The notes: generated by a model from the sequence alone, not told the origin. DNA of 5,561 nt from CAYZJD01 sp964478455 (GCA_964478455.1 CAYZJD010000319.1:1-5561), one strand, 5' to 3'. Counted from the first letter of the stretch, positions 1-5,561 are shown. Numbers and translations: made by a program.

Positions 1-1
1 C

Positions 2-61
2 CTCTACTCAAAGTGGGAAGATCGAGGCGCCGACCTGATGCTGGTGGAGAATTTCCGGTGA
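2..61 (+). CDS. Possible C-terminal end of an upstream gene (partial)
   Basis: The second reading frame is open from the window edge to a TGA at 59-61 and gives 19 residues ending in MLVENFR. I do not recognise the protein. The main support is the junction: this TGA overlaps the GTG (58-60) of the winged-helix fragment as GTGA, a common arrangement in translationally coupled genes, and the residue composition looks protein-like. An open stretch of 19 codons is easily reached by chance in GC-rich DNA, so the call is tentative. Confidence 0.3.
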   Translation, partial: LYSKWEDRGADLMLVENFR

Positions 62-309
62 CGGAGCATCGCATCATCCGCTTCGGAGTATTCCAGGTCG
101 ATCTCGACTCGGGCGAGCTGTTCCGGAGCGGCGTCAAGGTCAAACTGGCGGACCAGCCGTTCCAGATCCTCACTATGCTGCTCGAGCATCCCGGCGAAGT
201 CGTCACCCGCGAGCAGCTTTGTGAGCGGCTGTGGCCGGTGGACGCGTCGTTTCAGTACCGCTGGTTTGGTACCCGCGGCTCGAGCCGGAAGCGTGTGACT
301 CGCTCCTGA
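58..309 (+). pseudogene. Truncated CadC/OmpR-type winged-helix regulator
   Basis: The first roughly 60 residues match the N-terminal part of a Trans_reg_C winged-helix DNA-binding domain. An initial beta sheet (IRFGVFQVDLDSGELFRSG, residues 6-24) is followed by helix 1 (QPFQILTMLLEHPG, 33-46) and helix 2 (TREQLCERLWP, 50-60). In Acidobacteria this domain often begins long sensor proteins with TPR or beta-propeller C-termini, and helix 2 is followed by an acidic linker, the recognition helix and a wing. Here the similarity stops at about residue 62 and the frame ends at residue 83 in an arginine- and serine-rich tail that looks out of frame. Without the recognition helix the product should not bind DNA normally. 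GTG at 58 is preferred over the in-frame GTG at 13 because GGAGA lies 7 bases upstream and the family starts just before the first strand. It is probably a broken gene, though a short expressed peptide cannot be excluded. Confidence 0.7.
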
Positions 310-344
310 GCACCGAGATCAGTGTGAACGGCGCGCCGTTATAA
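231..344 (+). pseudogene. DUF2442-like C-terminal remnant, out of frame with the regulator
   Basis: The third frame is open from 225 to the TAA at 342-344. It encodes GGRVVSVPLVWYPRL, then about 7 residues without clear similarity, then SLLSTEISVNGAPL. From memory, the first block resembles the DGRTxSVPLxWYPRL motif of one type of DUF2442 protein, small products often encoded near toxin-antitoxin-like genes. The second block resembles the DLDEDISVEGLL ending of the same family. The usual stretch between them, which contains an IHWP-like motif, is missing, suggesting an internal deletion of about 15-20 residues. The N-terminal part is also absent and is replaced by the winged-helix fragment in another frame. 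GTG at 231 is the only obvious in-frame start and has no convincing Shine-Dalgarno sequence. The family assignment is by eye; the function of DUF2442 is not established. Confidence 0.5.
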
Positions 345-345
345 T
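340..345 (+). promoter_or_regulatory. Candidate -10 box (TATAAT) for the oxidoreductase gene
   Basis: An exact TATAAT hexamer lies 22 bases upstream of the ATG at 368. Transcription would start near 352 and leave a leader of about 16 bases containing GGAG (353-356). I see no good -35 hexamer at the normal distance and no extended TG motif, so an additional activator or a weak -35 would be needed. The hexamer overlaps the TAA (342-344) of the DUF2442-like remnant and the ATG at 344, which argues that the oxidoreductase does not begin at 344. Confidence 0.5.
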
Positions 346-367
346 GCCAGTCGGAGACGCAGGGACC

Positions 368-1573
368 ATGAGAACAGATCGCAGGACCTTTCTGAAGCAC
401 GCCGTGTCCGCCGTGGCGGGGCCGCTGATTCTGAGCCCGCGGGCCCGCGGCGCCAATGACCGGCCGGCGTTCGGCGTCATCGGAGTCGGCGGCAGGGGGC
501 GGTACTTGAACGTGGCGTTCCAGAAGCTCGGGGCGGAGTGCGTGGCGCTGTGCGACGTCTACGAGCCGAATCTCGAGCTGGCGCGGCAGGAGTCGCCGCC
601 AGAGGCGAAGACGTACGTGGACTACCACGAGATGCTGGCGCAGAAAGGCATCGACTTCGTGGTGATCGGGACGCCGGACCACCAGCACTGGCCGAATCTG
701 AGGGCGGCGCTCGAAGCGGGCAAGGACGTGTACCTGGAGAAGCCGCTGTCGATGTCTCGTGCCGAGAGCGCGGAGATGGTGAGCGCGGTCCGCCGGACGA
801 AGCAGGTGGTCCAGGTGGGGATGCAGCGGCGGAGCATGCCGTTCATCCGGAAGGCGAAGAGCTTGGTCGAGGAGGGGGCGCTGGGGCGGATCTCGATGGT
901 GAAGGCGATGTGGAACTGGAACTTCGCGCTGCCGCTCGACAACTCTCCCTTGCCGGGCAAGCTGGACTGGGAGCGGTTCCTGGGGCCGGCGCCGAAGCGG
1001 CCGCTCGAGCCGCGGCGATTCCGGTGGTGGCGGGGATTCTGGGACTACTCCGGCGGCAACATGACGGACCAGGGGACGCACCTGATGGACGTCGTGCAGT
1101 GGATGACCGGCTCCGGGCCTCCGCGATCGGCCGTCTGCCAGGGGCAGGTGATCAACGCCACCGGCGCCGAAGTGCCGAACGTATTCTGCGCGACCTTCGA
1201 GTATCCGGAGTTCGTCGCCACCTGGACGCTGAACTACCGCAGCGCTTACCAGCACGACTGGTCGATCCTGTTCCAGGGCGAGAGGGGCGCGATGCTGCTG
1301 GACCGGCGCGGCTGCCGGGTGTGGGACGATCCGGGCGAGTCGCCGGAGCCGTGGTCGCAGCGCAGCGAGCCGAACCTGATGCTTGAGGAGCGGGACCGCG
1401 ACAGCGCGGAACTGCACCAGCAGAACTTCCTCGACTGCATCCGCACGCGGCAGGAGCCGAACTGCACGGTGGAGATCGCGGCGGCGGCGGTGGCCGGCCC
1501 GCACGCGGCCAATGAGGCCTATCGGGAAGGAAGGCGGGTCACGCTGGGCTCGGACGGCGATCCGTCGCCGTAG
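368..1573 (+). CDS. Tat-exported Gfo/Idh/MocA family oxidoreductase
   Basis: This 401-residue protein is a complete NAD(P)-dependent oxidoreductase of the Gfo/Idh/MocA family, likely acting on a sugar or sugar derivative outside the cytoplasm. Residues 4-10 (DRRTFLK) form a twin-arginine motif, followed by a modest hydrophobic stretch (11-22) and a plausible cleavage site after ARGA (about residue 29). The Rossmann domain follows: FGVIGVGGRGR (35-45) binds the nucleotide, CDV at 62-64 ends the second strand, and GTPDHQH (101-107) and the EKP motif (124-126, with K125 the usual catalytic lysine) are intact. The C-terminal substrate domain has GGNMTDQGTHLMD (229-241), with D234 and H238 in the places of the family's catalytic pair. 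ATG 368 is chosen over ATG 344 because it puts the Tat motif near the N-terminus and 344 lies inside the -10 box. The substrate cannot be told from sequence. The gene stands alone and converges on the kinase gene. Confidence 0.92.
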   Translation: MRTDRRTFLKHAVSAVAGPLILSPRARGANDRPAFGVIGVGGRGRYLNVAFQKLGAECVALCDVYEPNLELARQESPPEAKTYVDYHEMLAQKGIDFVVIGTPDHQHWPNLRAALEAGKDVYLEKPLSMSRAESAEMVSAVRRTKQVVQVGMQRRSMPFIRKAKSLVEEGALGRISMVKAMWNWNFALPLDNSPLPGKLDWERFLGPAPKRPLEPRRFRWWRGFWDYSGGNMTDQGTHLMDVVQWMTGSGPPRSAVCQGQVINATGAEVPNVFCATFEYPEFVATWTLNYRSAYQHDWSILFQGERGAMLLDRRGCRVWDDPGESPEPWSQRSEPNLMLEERDRDSAELHQQNFLDCIRTRQEPNCTVEIAAAAVAGPHAANEAYREGRRVTLGSDGDPSP

Positions 1574-1610
1574 GCCGTGGGCGCGGAGAGATCGGGGATT
1601 GCGTAGCCTG

Positions 1611-2522
1611 TCACTGGTTTTGGGGGACCACCATGGGGAGGCAGCGGGGGAGGAGCGTGATCTCCAGCGGCAGTGTGCCGAGAGGCTCGCCGTCGAGCTC
1701 GAGGGGCACACTGTCCGCGGAGTCGGCCGAAAGACCAGCCGTTCTGTAGTGGCGCACCTTGGGGTGGCGGTAGATGTTCCCGGAGAAGAGCAGGCGGAGG
1801 GCTCCCAGCAGTTCGAGCAGGCCGAAGAGTTCCACGACGGTGACGTCGAAGAGGCCGTCATCGGGTGAAGCGGCGGGACACACCTGGATTCCACCCGCCT
1901 GGAATCTGCCGTTGCCGACGGCTACGTCCGCCACCGGCAGGCTCAACTCTTCCTCGGAGGCATCGAGCCGGATGCGTACCTGTTTTGGCTGCTGGTGAAG
2001 GACCGCCTGGAGGATGGCGCGCGGATAGGAAGCGATTCTGGCGCGAGCGGCCGCGTCGCCGCCGAGGCCAAAACTGGCGATGTTGACGAAGAGCCGCTCC
2101 TGGGCGGCGCCGTCGTGCGCCCGGTAGCGGGCGTGGCCAACGTCGATGAGGCGAACAACACCGGCGGCGAGCGCGTCGATGGCGTCGCGGAGGGAGCGGG
2201 GGATACCGAGGGTCCGGCAGAGGTCGCTGCCGCTGCCGACGGGAAGAATAGCGAGGGCGGCATCAGGTTGAAGCGGCCGGCCGCGGTCGAAGAAGCCGTT
2301 GGCCACCTCGTTCACGGTCCCGTCCCCTCCGGCTACAAAGATGCGATCGCGACCCTCGCGGAGGAGTTCTCCGGCAAGGTTGATCGCATGTCCGCCGCGC
2401 TCGGTGAATCGGGCGAGGACCGGTCCGAGACGGCTCTCCAGGCGGCGCGCGACATCCGGCCACAGGCGTGCGGCGCGGCCGGCAGCGGCATGCGGATTCA
2501 CGATGGCGGCGCAGAGCGGCAT
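1611..2522 (-). CDS. Diacylglycerol kinase-like lipid kinase (YegS/DagK/LCB5 family)
   Basis: This 303-residue protein has the usual length and motif order of the DAGK catalytic family, which transfers phosphate from ATP to a lipid hydroxyl at the inner membrane face. Visible motifs are IVNPHAAAGR (7-16), GGDGTVNEV (65-73, the nucleotide-binding signature), LPVGSGSDLCR (93-103, a variant of the common GTGND motif), DDGLFDV (221-227) and LDGEP (276-280) near the C-terminus. No transmembrane segment is obvious, so membrane association would be peripheral. The ATG at 2522 shares its A with the TGA of the flippase (TGATG), so translation is probably coupled. The frame continues upstream to 2606, but those 28 extra residues lie inside the flippase gene and precede the natural family start. 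The substrate (diacylglycerol, a polyprenol or another lipid) is unknown. It is the last gene of the leftward operon seen here. Confidence 0.9.
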   Translation of the reverse strand: MPLCAAIVNPHAAAGRAARLWPDVARRLESRLGPVLARFTERGGHAINLAGELLREGRDRIFVAGGDGTVNEVANGFFDRGRPLQPDAALAILPVGSGSDLCRTLGIPRSLRDAIDALAAGVVRLIDVGHARYRAHDGAAQERLFVNIASFGLGGDAAARARIASYPRAILQAVLHQQPKQVRIRLDASEEELSLPVADVAVGNGRFQAGGIQVCPAASPDDGLFDVTVVELFGLLELLGALRLLFSGNIYRHPKVRHYRTAGLSADSADSVPLELDGEPLGTLPLEITLLPRCLPMVVPQNQ

Positions 2523-4018
2523 CAGGGATGCGAGCGTCTCCGGATGAGTGGGATCTCGGCGGCGGAGAGTGTAGAGAAGAGGCGTCCAAGCGCGGCGCGT
2601 TCCCACAGCGCCAGTAACAGCAGAAAAAGCAGCACCGCCGCAGTTCCGGCGGCGAGCGAGTTCCAGCGCGCAAGGAAGGTGTAGACCACCAGGGAGGCCA
2701 CGGTGACGGCGGCGGGTCTCGCGAGCACGGCCAGCGCGGTGATCGGCCCCACTTTTCGACGGACGTAAGCGCCGGAGAGGGCCAGATCGACGGCGCTAGC
2801 CAGAAGCAGGGCGGCGGCAGCGCCGGTGGCTCCGAAGCCAGGGATGAGAGCCAGGCCAGCGGCCACGGCGAACGTGGCGCCGGCGGCGGCGCTTCCGAGC
2901 CTCCAACCCTGAAGGTTCGCGCCGATCAGCGTGTAAGCGTAGTGGCCGCCCACCATGGCGATGGGAACCACCCAGACGAGAACCGCAAACAGGTCGCCGG
3001 CCGGCGCGAACTCCGGTCCGTAGGCGAGCGTGAGTACCTGCCGCGAGAAGACGGTCATGGCAACGGCGACGAACAGACCGCTCCAGGCGGCGACGCGGAT
3101 CGAGTTGCGGAGCAGCGGACGGAGTTCGTCACTGCGGCGGGCGACGGCGCGCGAGATGGAGGGCAGCAGGTTCACAAAGTAAAGCCAGACAAAGGTGTGC
3201 AGAGCCACCGTGGCGCGATGAGAGGCCCCGAACCATCCCAGGGAGCGGCCGTCGCTCAGCAAACCAAGCAGCACGGTGGCGAAATACCAGTGAAGGATGC
3301 CGGTGAGCTGGCTGAGGCCGATGGGCACGGATCGGCGTAAGCTCTCCCACCTCCCGATGTAGGCGGGGCGGCCCGGCGGCACTGGGGAGCGAAAACGACG
3401 CCGGACGACGATGAGCGAGAGAGCGGCCACGGCGGACATGGAGATCAATTCGAACAGGCCGAGCAGCAGCAGCGAGGAATGAGGCCGGAAGAAGGCGAAC
3501 ACCAGCGCGGCGAACGTGCCGTGCCGGGCAAGGGAGGCGGCCGCGACCCACTCCATGCGGTCGTGGCCTTGGAAGAACCACTGCAACGCGAACGGCCAGG
3601 CCATCAGGCTGAAGCCGTAGAACACCAGCAGTTGCTTGATCTCAACGGGCTTGTCGATGAGCCAGGCGAAGCAGGCGAGAGCGAGGAAGGCGACGGCGGA
3701 GAGGATGAGCCGCAGCGAAACGATCCGGCGAAGGAGAGCCGGGGCGCGAGTGCGGTCGCTGGCGACCTCAGTTGCGCCGAAAACGTTCAAGCCGAGTTCG
3801 GCCGCGATGATGAAGAACATCATCACCGCCAGAACGAACTCGAGACTGCCATAGCGGGAGGCGCCGAGGAGGCGGCCGAGCCAGGTGTAGCAGACCAGCG
3901 TGATGAGCTTGGAGAGAAGTTCGCCGGCGACCAGCGTCAGGTAGTTCCCCGCCAGCCGTCCGGCATCGACAGCCGGCAGGCCGGAATCGGCGTGGATGGG
4001 GGCGGTTCCCTCAGCCAT
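2522..4018 (-). CDS. Polysaccharide flippase, Wzx/RfbX type (MVF superfamily)
   Basis: This 498-residue inner-membrane protein is likely to flip a lipid-linked oligosaccharide across the cytoplasmic membrane. By eye it has about 14 hydrophobic segments, near residues 26-46, 57-80, 100-120, 128-148, 165-178, 182-205, 236-254, 270-288, 306-324, 343-365, 375-393, 398-416, 425-447 and 455-473, with positive loops such as RRRFR (206-210). The segment YGSLEF followed by a long hydrophobic stretch and LGLNVFGATEVASDR (75-89) is typical of the polysaccharide_synt/Wzx family, and the length is normal. The start at 4018 is chosen because its ATG overlaps the stop of the glycosyltransferase in the 8-base string ATGGCTGA. 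The reading frame stays open to 4189, but the extra residues are polar, arginine-rich and lie inside the upstream gene. No Shine-Dalgarno sequence is visible, so translation probably depends on coupling. MATE or MurJ-like relatives are less likely. Confidence 0.9.
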   Translation of the reverse strand: MAEGTAPIHADSGLPAVDAGRLAGNYLTLVAGELLSKLITLVCYTWLGRLLGASRYGSLEFVLAVMMFFIIAAELGLNVFGATEVASDRTRAPALLRRIVSLRLILSAVAFLALACFAWLIDKPVEIKQLLVFYGFSLMAWPFALQWFFQGHDRMEWVAAASLARHGTFAALVFAFFRPHSSLLLLGLFELISMSAVAALSLIVVRRRFRSPVPPGRPAYIGRWESLRRSVPIGLSQLTGILHWYFATVLLGLLSDGRSLGWFGASHRATVALHTFVWLYFVNLLPSISRAVARRSDELRPLLRNSIRVAAWSGLFVAVAMTVFSRQVLTLAYGPEFAPAGDLFAVLVWVVPIAMVGGHYAYTLIGANLQGWRLGSAAAGATFAVAAGLALIPGFGATGAAAALLLASAVDLALSGAYVRRKVGPITALAVLARPAAVTVASLVVYTFLARWNSLAAGTAAVLLFLLLLALWERAALGRLFSTLSAAEIPLIRRRSHP

Positions 4019-5315
4019 GGCCGGTGTCGGAGTGCGGGTGGCGCGCGAGCGGACCGGCGACGGCGTCCTCTTCCCAAGGGACGCAGCCGAACTTGCGCCG
4101 GGCGGTTTGTCGAAGAAGGTGGAAGTATCGCGAGAGGTGCGCCTCCAGCGTCCAGCGCTCGCGGTACGCGCGGTACCCCCTCTCGCCAAGTTCGGCGCGC
4201 AGCGCCGGTGACGACTTCAGGCGGTTGATCGCCTCGAGCAATTCTTCGTCGGTGCGGTAGAGGAAACCGCCGCCTCCCTGCAACGATTCCGGCAACCCTC
4301 CCAGATCGCGCACGATGATCGGCGTTCCGCAAGCGAGCGCTTCGAGCGGAACCATGGCGAACACTTCGCTGGTGACCGACGGGACAATGCAGGCGATGGC
4401 ATGGAAGTAAAGGCTGCCCAGCGCCGCCGGGGATTGAAATCCGAGGAACCGGATGCGCGGGTTCGAGGCGGCGAGCGCGCGCAGACGTTGTTCCTCGGCG
4501 CCTGTGCCGGCCACCAGGAGATCACAATCGGGCACGTGTTCCCACAGCGGGATCAGGGTGTGTAGCCCTTTGACCGTCTCCAGCCTGCCGGCGAAGAGAA
4601 AGTAGGGCCGCTCCCGCGATGGCGGCGCCAGGCGCGCCCGGTGCTCATCGGTGAGCGGGTGAAACGTCGGCAGGACCTCGAACGGCCCCGCGGAAAAGCC
4701 GCGGCTGGCGTGCATGCCGGCCGTGAAGCGGCTGGGCGAGAGAAACAGGTCCACGTGCCGGGCCGAGGATTCAAGCAGGCCCGTGTAGCGCCAGAGTTGA
4801 GGAGGCCGCTTCGCCAGCAGGGTGCAACGAAGGCAGTCGGGTCTTTCGCAGGGCCGGCGGTTGTACTTCCACAGGACGTGCGTCGGGCAGATAAGCCAGT
4901 GCTCGTGCAGCGTGTAGACTTTCACCGCTCTTCCTCGCGGAACCAGCGCAAGAATCTCCGGCCCGAACAGCGAGACGTTGTGGAAGTGGATCACGTCGTA
5001 CGGCTTCGCCGACAGCAGCCGCCTGATGGCGCCACGCTTCAGGTAGGGACGCCCCGTCAGATAGGTGAGCGCCGGGGACAGCCGGCCGAACGAGCTGCGC
5101 AATTCGTGCCGCCTCACGCCCGGGTGTTCGGCGAATTCGACCGGCGGCGGTGCGGGGTGAAGTAGTTGGTAGGAGTCCACGCAGTGAACCACATCCACGC
5201 CGTGCCCGGCGCTGGCGAGCGCGTGACAGAGGCGATAGACATAGATGCCGTCGCCGCCGAAACTGTACGGCGGGTAAAAGGTGGTCAGGTGGAGGAAGTT
5301 GAGCGAACGACTCAC
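4011..5315 (-). CDS. Glycosyltransferase family 4 (GT-B fold) with cysteine cluster
   Basis: This 434-residue protein is a retaining GT4-type transferase, probably adding a sugar from a nucleotide-sugar donor to a lipid-linked glycan on the cytoplasmic side. The N-terminal domain has the acceptor-side signature YPPYSFGGDGIYVYRL (15-29), then DVIHFHN (107-113). The donor domain starts near 236 and contains FAGRLETVKG (241-250, with R244 and K249 in the diphosphate-binding positions). The EX7E motif has E317 and E325, and a GTPIIVRDLGGLPE segment (330-343) follows. Between the domains is a C-X12-C-X4-C-X2-C arrangement (C143, C156, C161, C164) that could bind zinc or another metal. The start is GTG at 5315; an in-frame stop lies 11 codons upstream with no other start between, and no Shine-Dalgarno sequence is visible. 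It is the first gene of the three-gene leftward operon. Donor and acceptor cannot be predicted. Confidence 0.92.
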   Translation of the reverse strand: MSRSLNFLHLTTFYPPYSFGGDGIYVYRLCHALASAGHGVDVVHCVDSYQLLHPAPPPVEFAEHPGVRRHELRSSFGRLSPALTYLTGRPYLKRGAIRRLLSAKPYDVIHFHNVSLFGPEILALVPRGRAVKVYTLHEHWLICPTHVLWKYNRRPCERPDCLRCTLLAKRPPQLWRYTGLLESSARHVDLFLSPSRFTAGMHASRGFSAGPFEVLPTFHPLTDEHRARLAPPSRERPYFLFAGRLETVKGLHTLIPLWEHVPDCDLLVAGTGAEEQRLRALAASNPRIRFLGFQSPAALGSLYFHAIACIVPSVTSEVFAMVPLEALACGTPIIVRDLGGLPESLQGGGGFLYRTDEELLEAINRLKSSPALRAELGERGYRAYRERWTLEAHLSRYFHLLRQTARRKFGCVPWEEDAVAGPLARHPHSDTGHG

Positions 5316-5332
5316 GTGACGTGTTGTGGGCG

Positions 5333-5360
5333 CCTGCGGCCTACTTCATCATTCCGCAGG
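5333..5360. repeat. Inverted repeat in the divergent intergenic region
   Basis: CCTGCGG (5333-5339) and its exact reverse complement CCGCAGG (5354-5360) flank a 14-base AT-richer centre. Two more outer pairs form after one G-G mismatch. It lies 18 bases upstream of the glycosyltransferase GTG, between two diverging genes, and could be an operator or an RNA hairpin in the glycosyltransferase leader. No run of T follows either arm, so a terminator is unlikely. On the minus strand a weak promoter may overlap it: TTTACT (5377-5372), an 18-base spacer, and AATGAT (5353-5348) inside the loop, each matching consensus at four of six bases. Confidence 0.35.
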
Positions 5361-5395
5361 GGCGGCGGCAAAGTAAAGCTGCGGCCGGCGCACGC

Positions 5396-5401
5396 TATAG
5401 T
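5396..5401 (+). promoter_or_regulatory. Candidate -10 box (TATAGT) for the epimerase gene
   Basis: TATAGT matches the sigma-70 -10 consensus at five of six positions and lies 18 bases upstream of the proposed start at 5420. A start of transcription near 5407-5408 would put the Shine-Dalgarno sequence at the very 5' end of the message. No recognisable -35 hexamer is present, so transcription could equally start further upstream. Confidence 0.3.
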
Positions 5402-5406
5402 GAGCC

Positions 5407-5416
5407 AAGGAGGTGA
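5407..5416 (+). promoter_or_regulatory. Full-length Shine-Dalgarno sequence of the epimerase gene
   Basis: AAGGAGGTGA is complementary over all ten bases to the usual 3' end of bacterial 16S rRNA. Its AAGGAGG core ends 6 bases before ATT 5420, the optimal spacing, which decides the choice of start. The next ordinary start codons, CTG 5432 and GTG 5435, are 18 and 21 bases from the core, too far. No other gene in the window has a ribosome binding site of this strength. Confidence 0.75.
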
Positions 5417-5419
5417 ACC

Positions 5420-5561
5420 ATTCCACACGCGCTGGTGACGGGCGGGGCGGGTTTCATTGGGAGCCATCTCGTCGACTCTCTTCTGGCCGGTGGTTGGAAA
5501 GTCACTGCGCTCGACAACTTCGATCCGTTTTACGAGCCGGCCGTCAAGCGGCGGAACATCG
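5420..5561 (+). CDS. NAD-dependent sugar epimerase, UDP-glucuronate 4-epimerase-like (N-terminus only)
   Basis: The first 47 codons of an extended short-chain dehydrogenase (SDR) run off the window edge. Such enzymes interconvert nucleotide sugars in the cytoplasm for polysaccharide synthesis. The frame reads PHALVTGGAGFIGSHLVDSL: strand 1 and the GxxGxxG nucleotide-binding loop (G8, G11, G14). It continues to ALDNF with D32 in the place of the adenosine-ribose-binding aspartate. The following DPFYEPAVKRRNI segment resembles UDP-glucuronate 4-epimerases. That sub-assignment is from memory of the family; the catalytic YxxxK motif lies outside the window. An in-frame TGA at 5414-5416 limits the start: ATT at 5420 fits both the Shine-Dalgarno spacing and the family's normal N-terminus, whereas GTG 5435 would remove the beginning of the first strand. 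A miscalled base turning ATG into ATT is the main alternative. The gene is divergent from the glycosyltransferase operon and likely supplies its donor sugar. Confidence 0.85.
   Translation, partial: MPHALVTGGAGFIGSHLVDSLLAGGWKVTALDNFDPFYEPAVKRRNI

Noticed and set aside
344..367. ATG at 344 as start of the oxidoreductase.
   Set aside because: It lies inside the TATAAT hexamer and would put eight extra residues before the Tat motif; ATG 368 fits better.
1574..1610. A transcription terminator between the convergent oxidoreductase and kinase genes.
   Set aside because: I found no stable stem with a T run on either strand in these 37 bases.
203..1894. A 563-codon open frame on the minus strand opposite the oxidoreductase.
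   Set aside because: It is rich in R, P, A and H, has no recognisable domain and overlaps a gene with complete family motifs. Long antisense frames are expected in GC-rich DNA with strong third-position bias.
1995..2684. A 229-codon open frame on the plus strand opposite the lipid kinase and the flippase end.
   Set aside because: Composition is dominated by G, A, E and R without any motif, and both minus-strand genes there are well supported.
4019..4189. An N-terminal extension of the flippase to 4189.
   Set aside because: The extra 57 residues are arginine-rich and polar, unlike the family, and lie wholly within the glycosyltransferase gene.
3479..4228. A 249-codon plus-strand frame opposite the flippase and the glycosyltransferase end.
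   Set aside because: It is a low-complexity E/G/R-rich shadow of the flippase codons, with no domain or credible start.
5312..5319. The 8-base palindrome TCACGTGA over the glycosyltransferase start codon.
   Set aside because: It is too short to separate from chance, and part of it is coding sequence.
1..5561. Search for tRNA, rRNA, CRISPR arrays, insertion sequences and long direct repeats.
   Set aside because: No such structure was visible by eye; nearly all of the window is explained by protein-coding genes.

Overview
The window is GC-rich, gene-dense bacterial DNA. The mix of a CadC/OmpR-type winged-helix regulator of the FGVF..VDL..GEL style, a Tat-exported Gfo/Idh/MocA oxidoreductase and an exopolysaccharide-type gene cluster suggests an Acidobacteriota genome of the Bryobacterales/Solibacter kind. 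This is inference from protein style only; there is no rRNA or other marker gene to confirm it.

Left edge (1-344, + strand): a degraded zone. The last codons of a possible upstream gene end in a GTGA overlap with the start of a winged-helix regulator. The regulator keeps the N-terminal beta strands and the first two helices, then loses its identity at about position 240. From there another reading frame (231-344) carries what looks like the C-terminal part of a DUF2442-type protein. This is a scar where two unrelated gene fragments are joined out of frame.

Middle-left (340-1573, + strand): an exact TATAAT hexamer overlaps the stop codon of the DUF2442-like remnant. It lies just upstream of a complete Gfo/Idh/MocA oxidoreductase with a twin-arginine signal peptide. 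This gene converges on the next operon with 37 bases between the stops and no clear terminator.

Middle and right (1611-5315, - strand): three genes read leftward with overlapping ends. A GT4 glycosyltransferase (EX7E motif, cysteine cluster) comes first, then a Wzx-type polysaccharide flippase (8-base overlap), then a YegS/DagK-type lipid kinase (TGATG, one-base overlap). The likely theme is assembly and export of a lipid-linked glycan, with the kinase acting on a lipid substrate that cannot be named from sequence.

Right edge (5316-5561): a 104-base divergent intergenic region contains an inverted repeat with 7-base arms and a 10-base Shine-Dalgarno sequence. It leads into the first 47 codons of a NAD-dependent sugar epimerase resembling UDP-glucuronate 4-epimerases. 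The best-supported start codon for that gene is ATT. Together with the minus-strand operon it forms a divergent polysaccharide locus that continues beyond the window.
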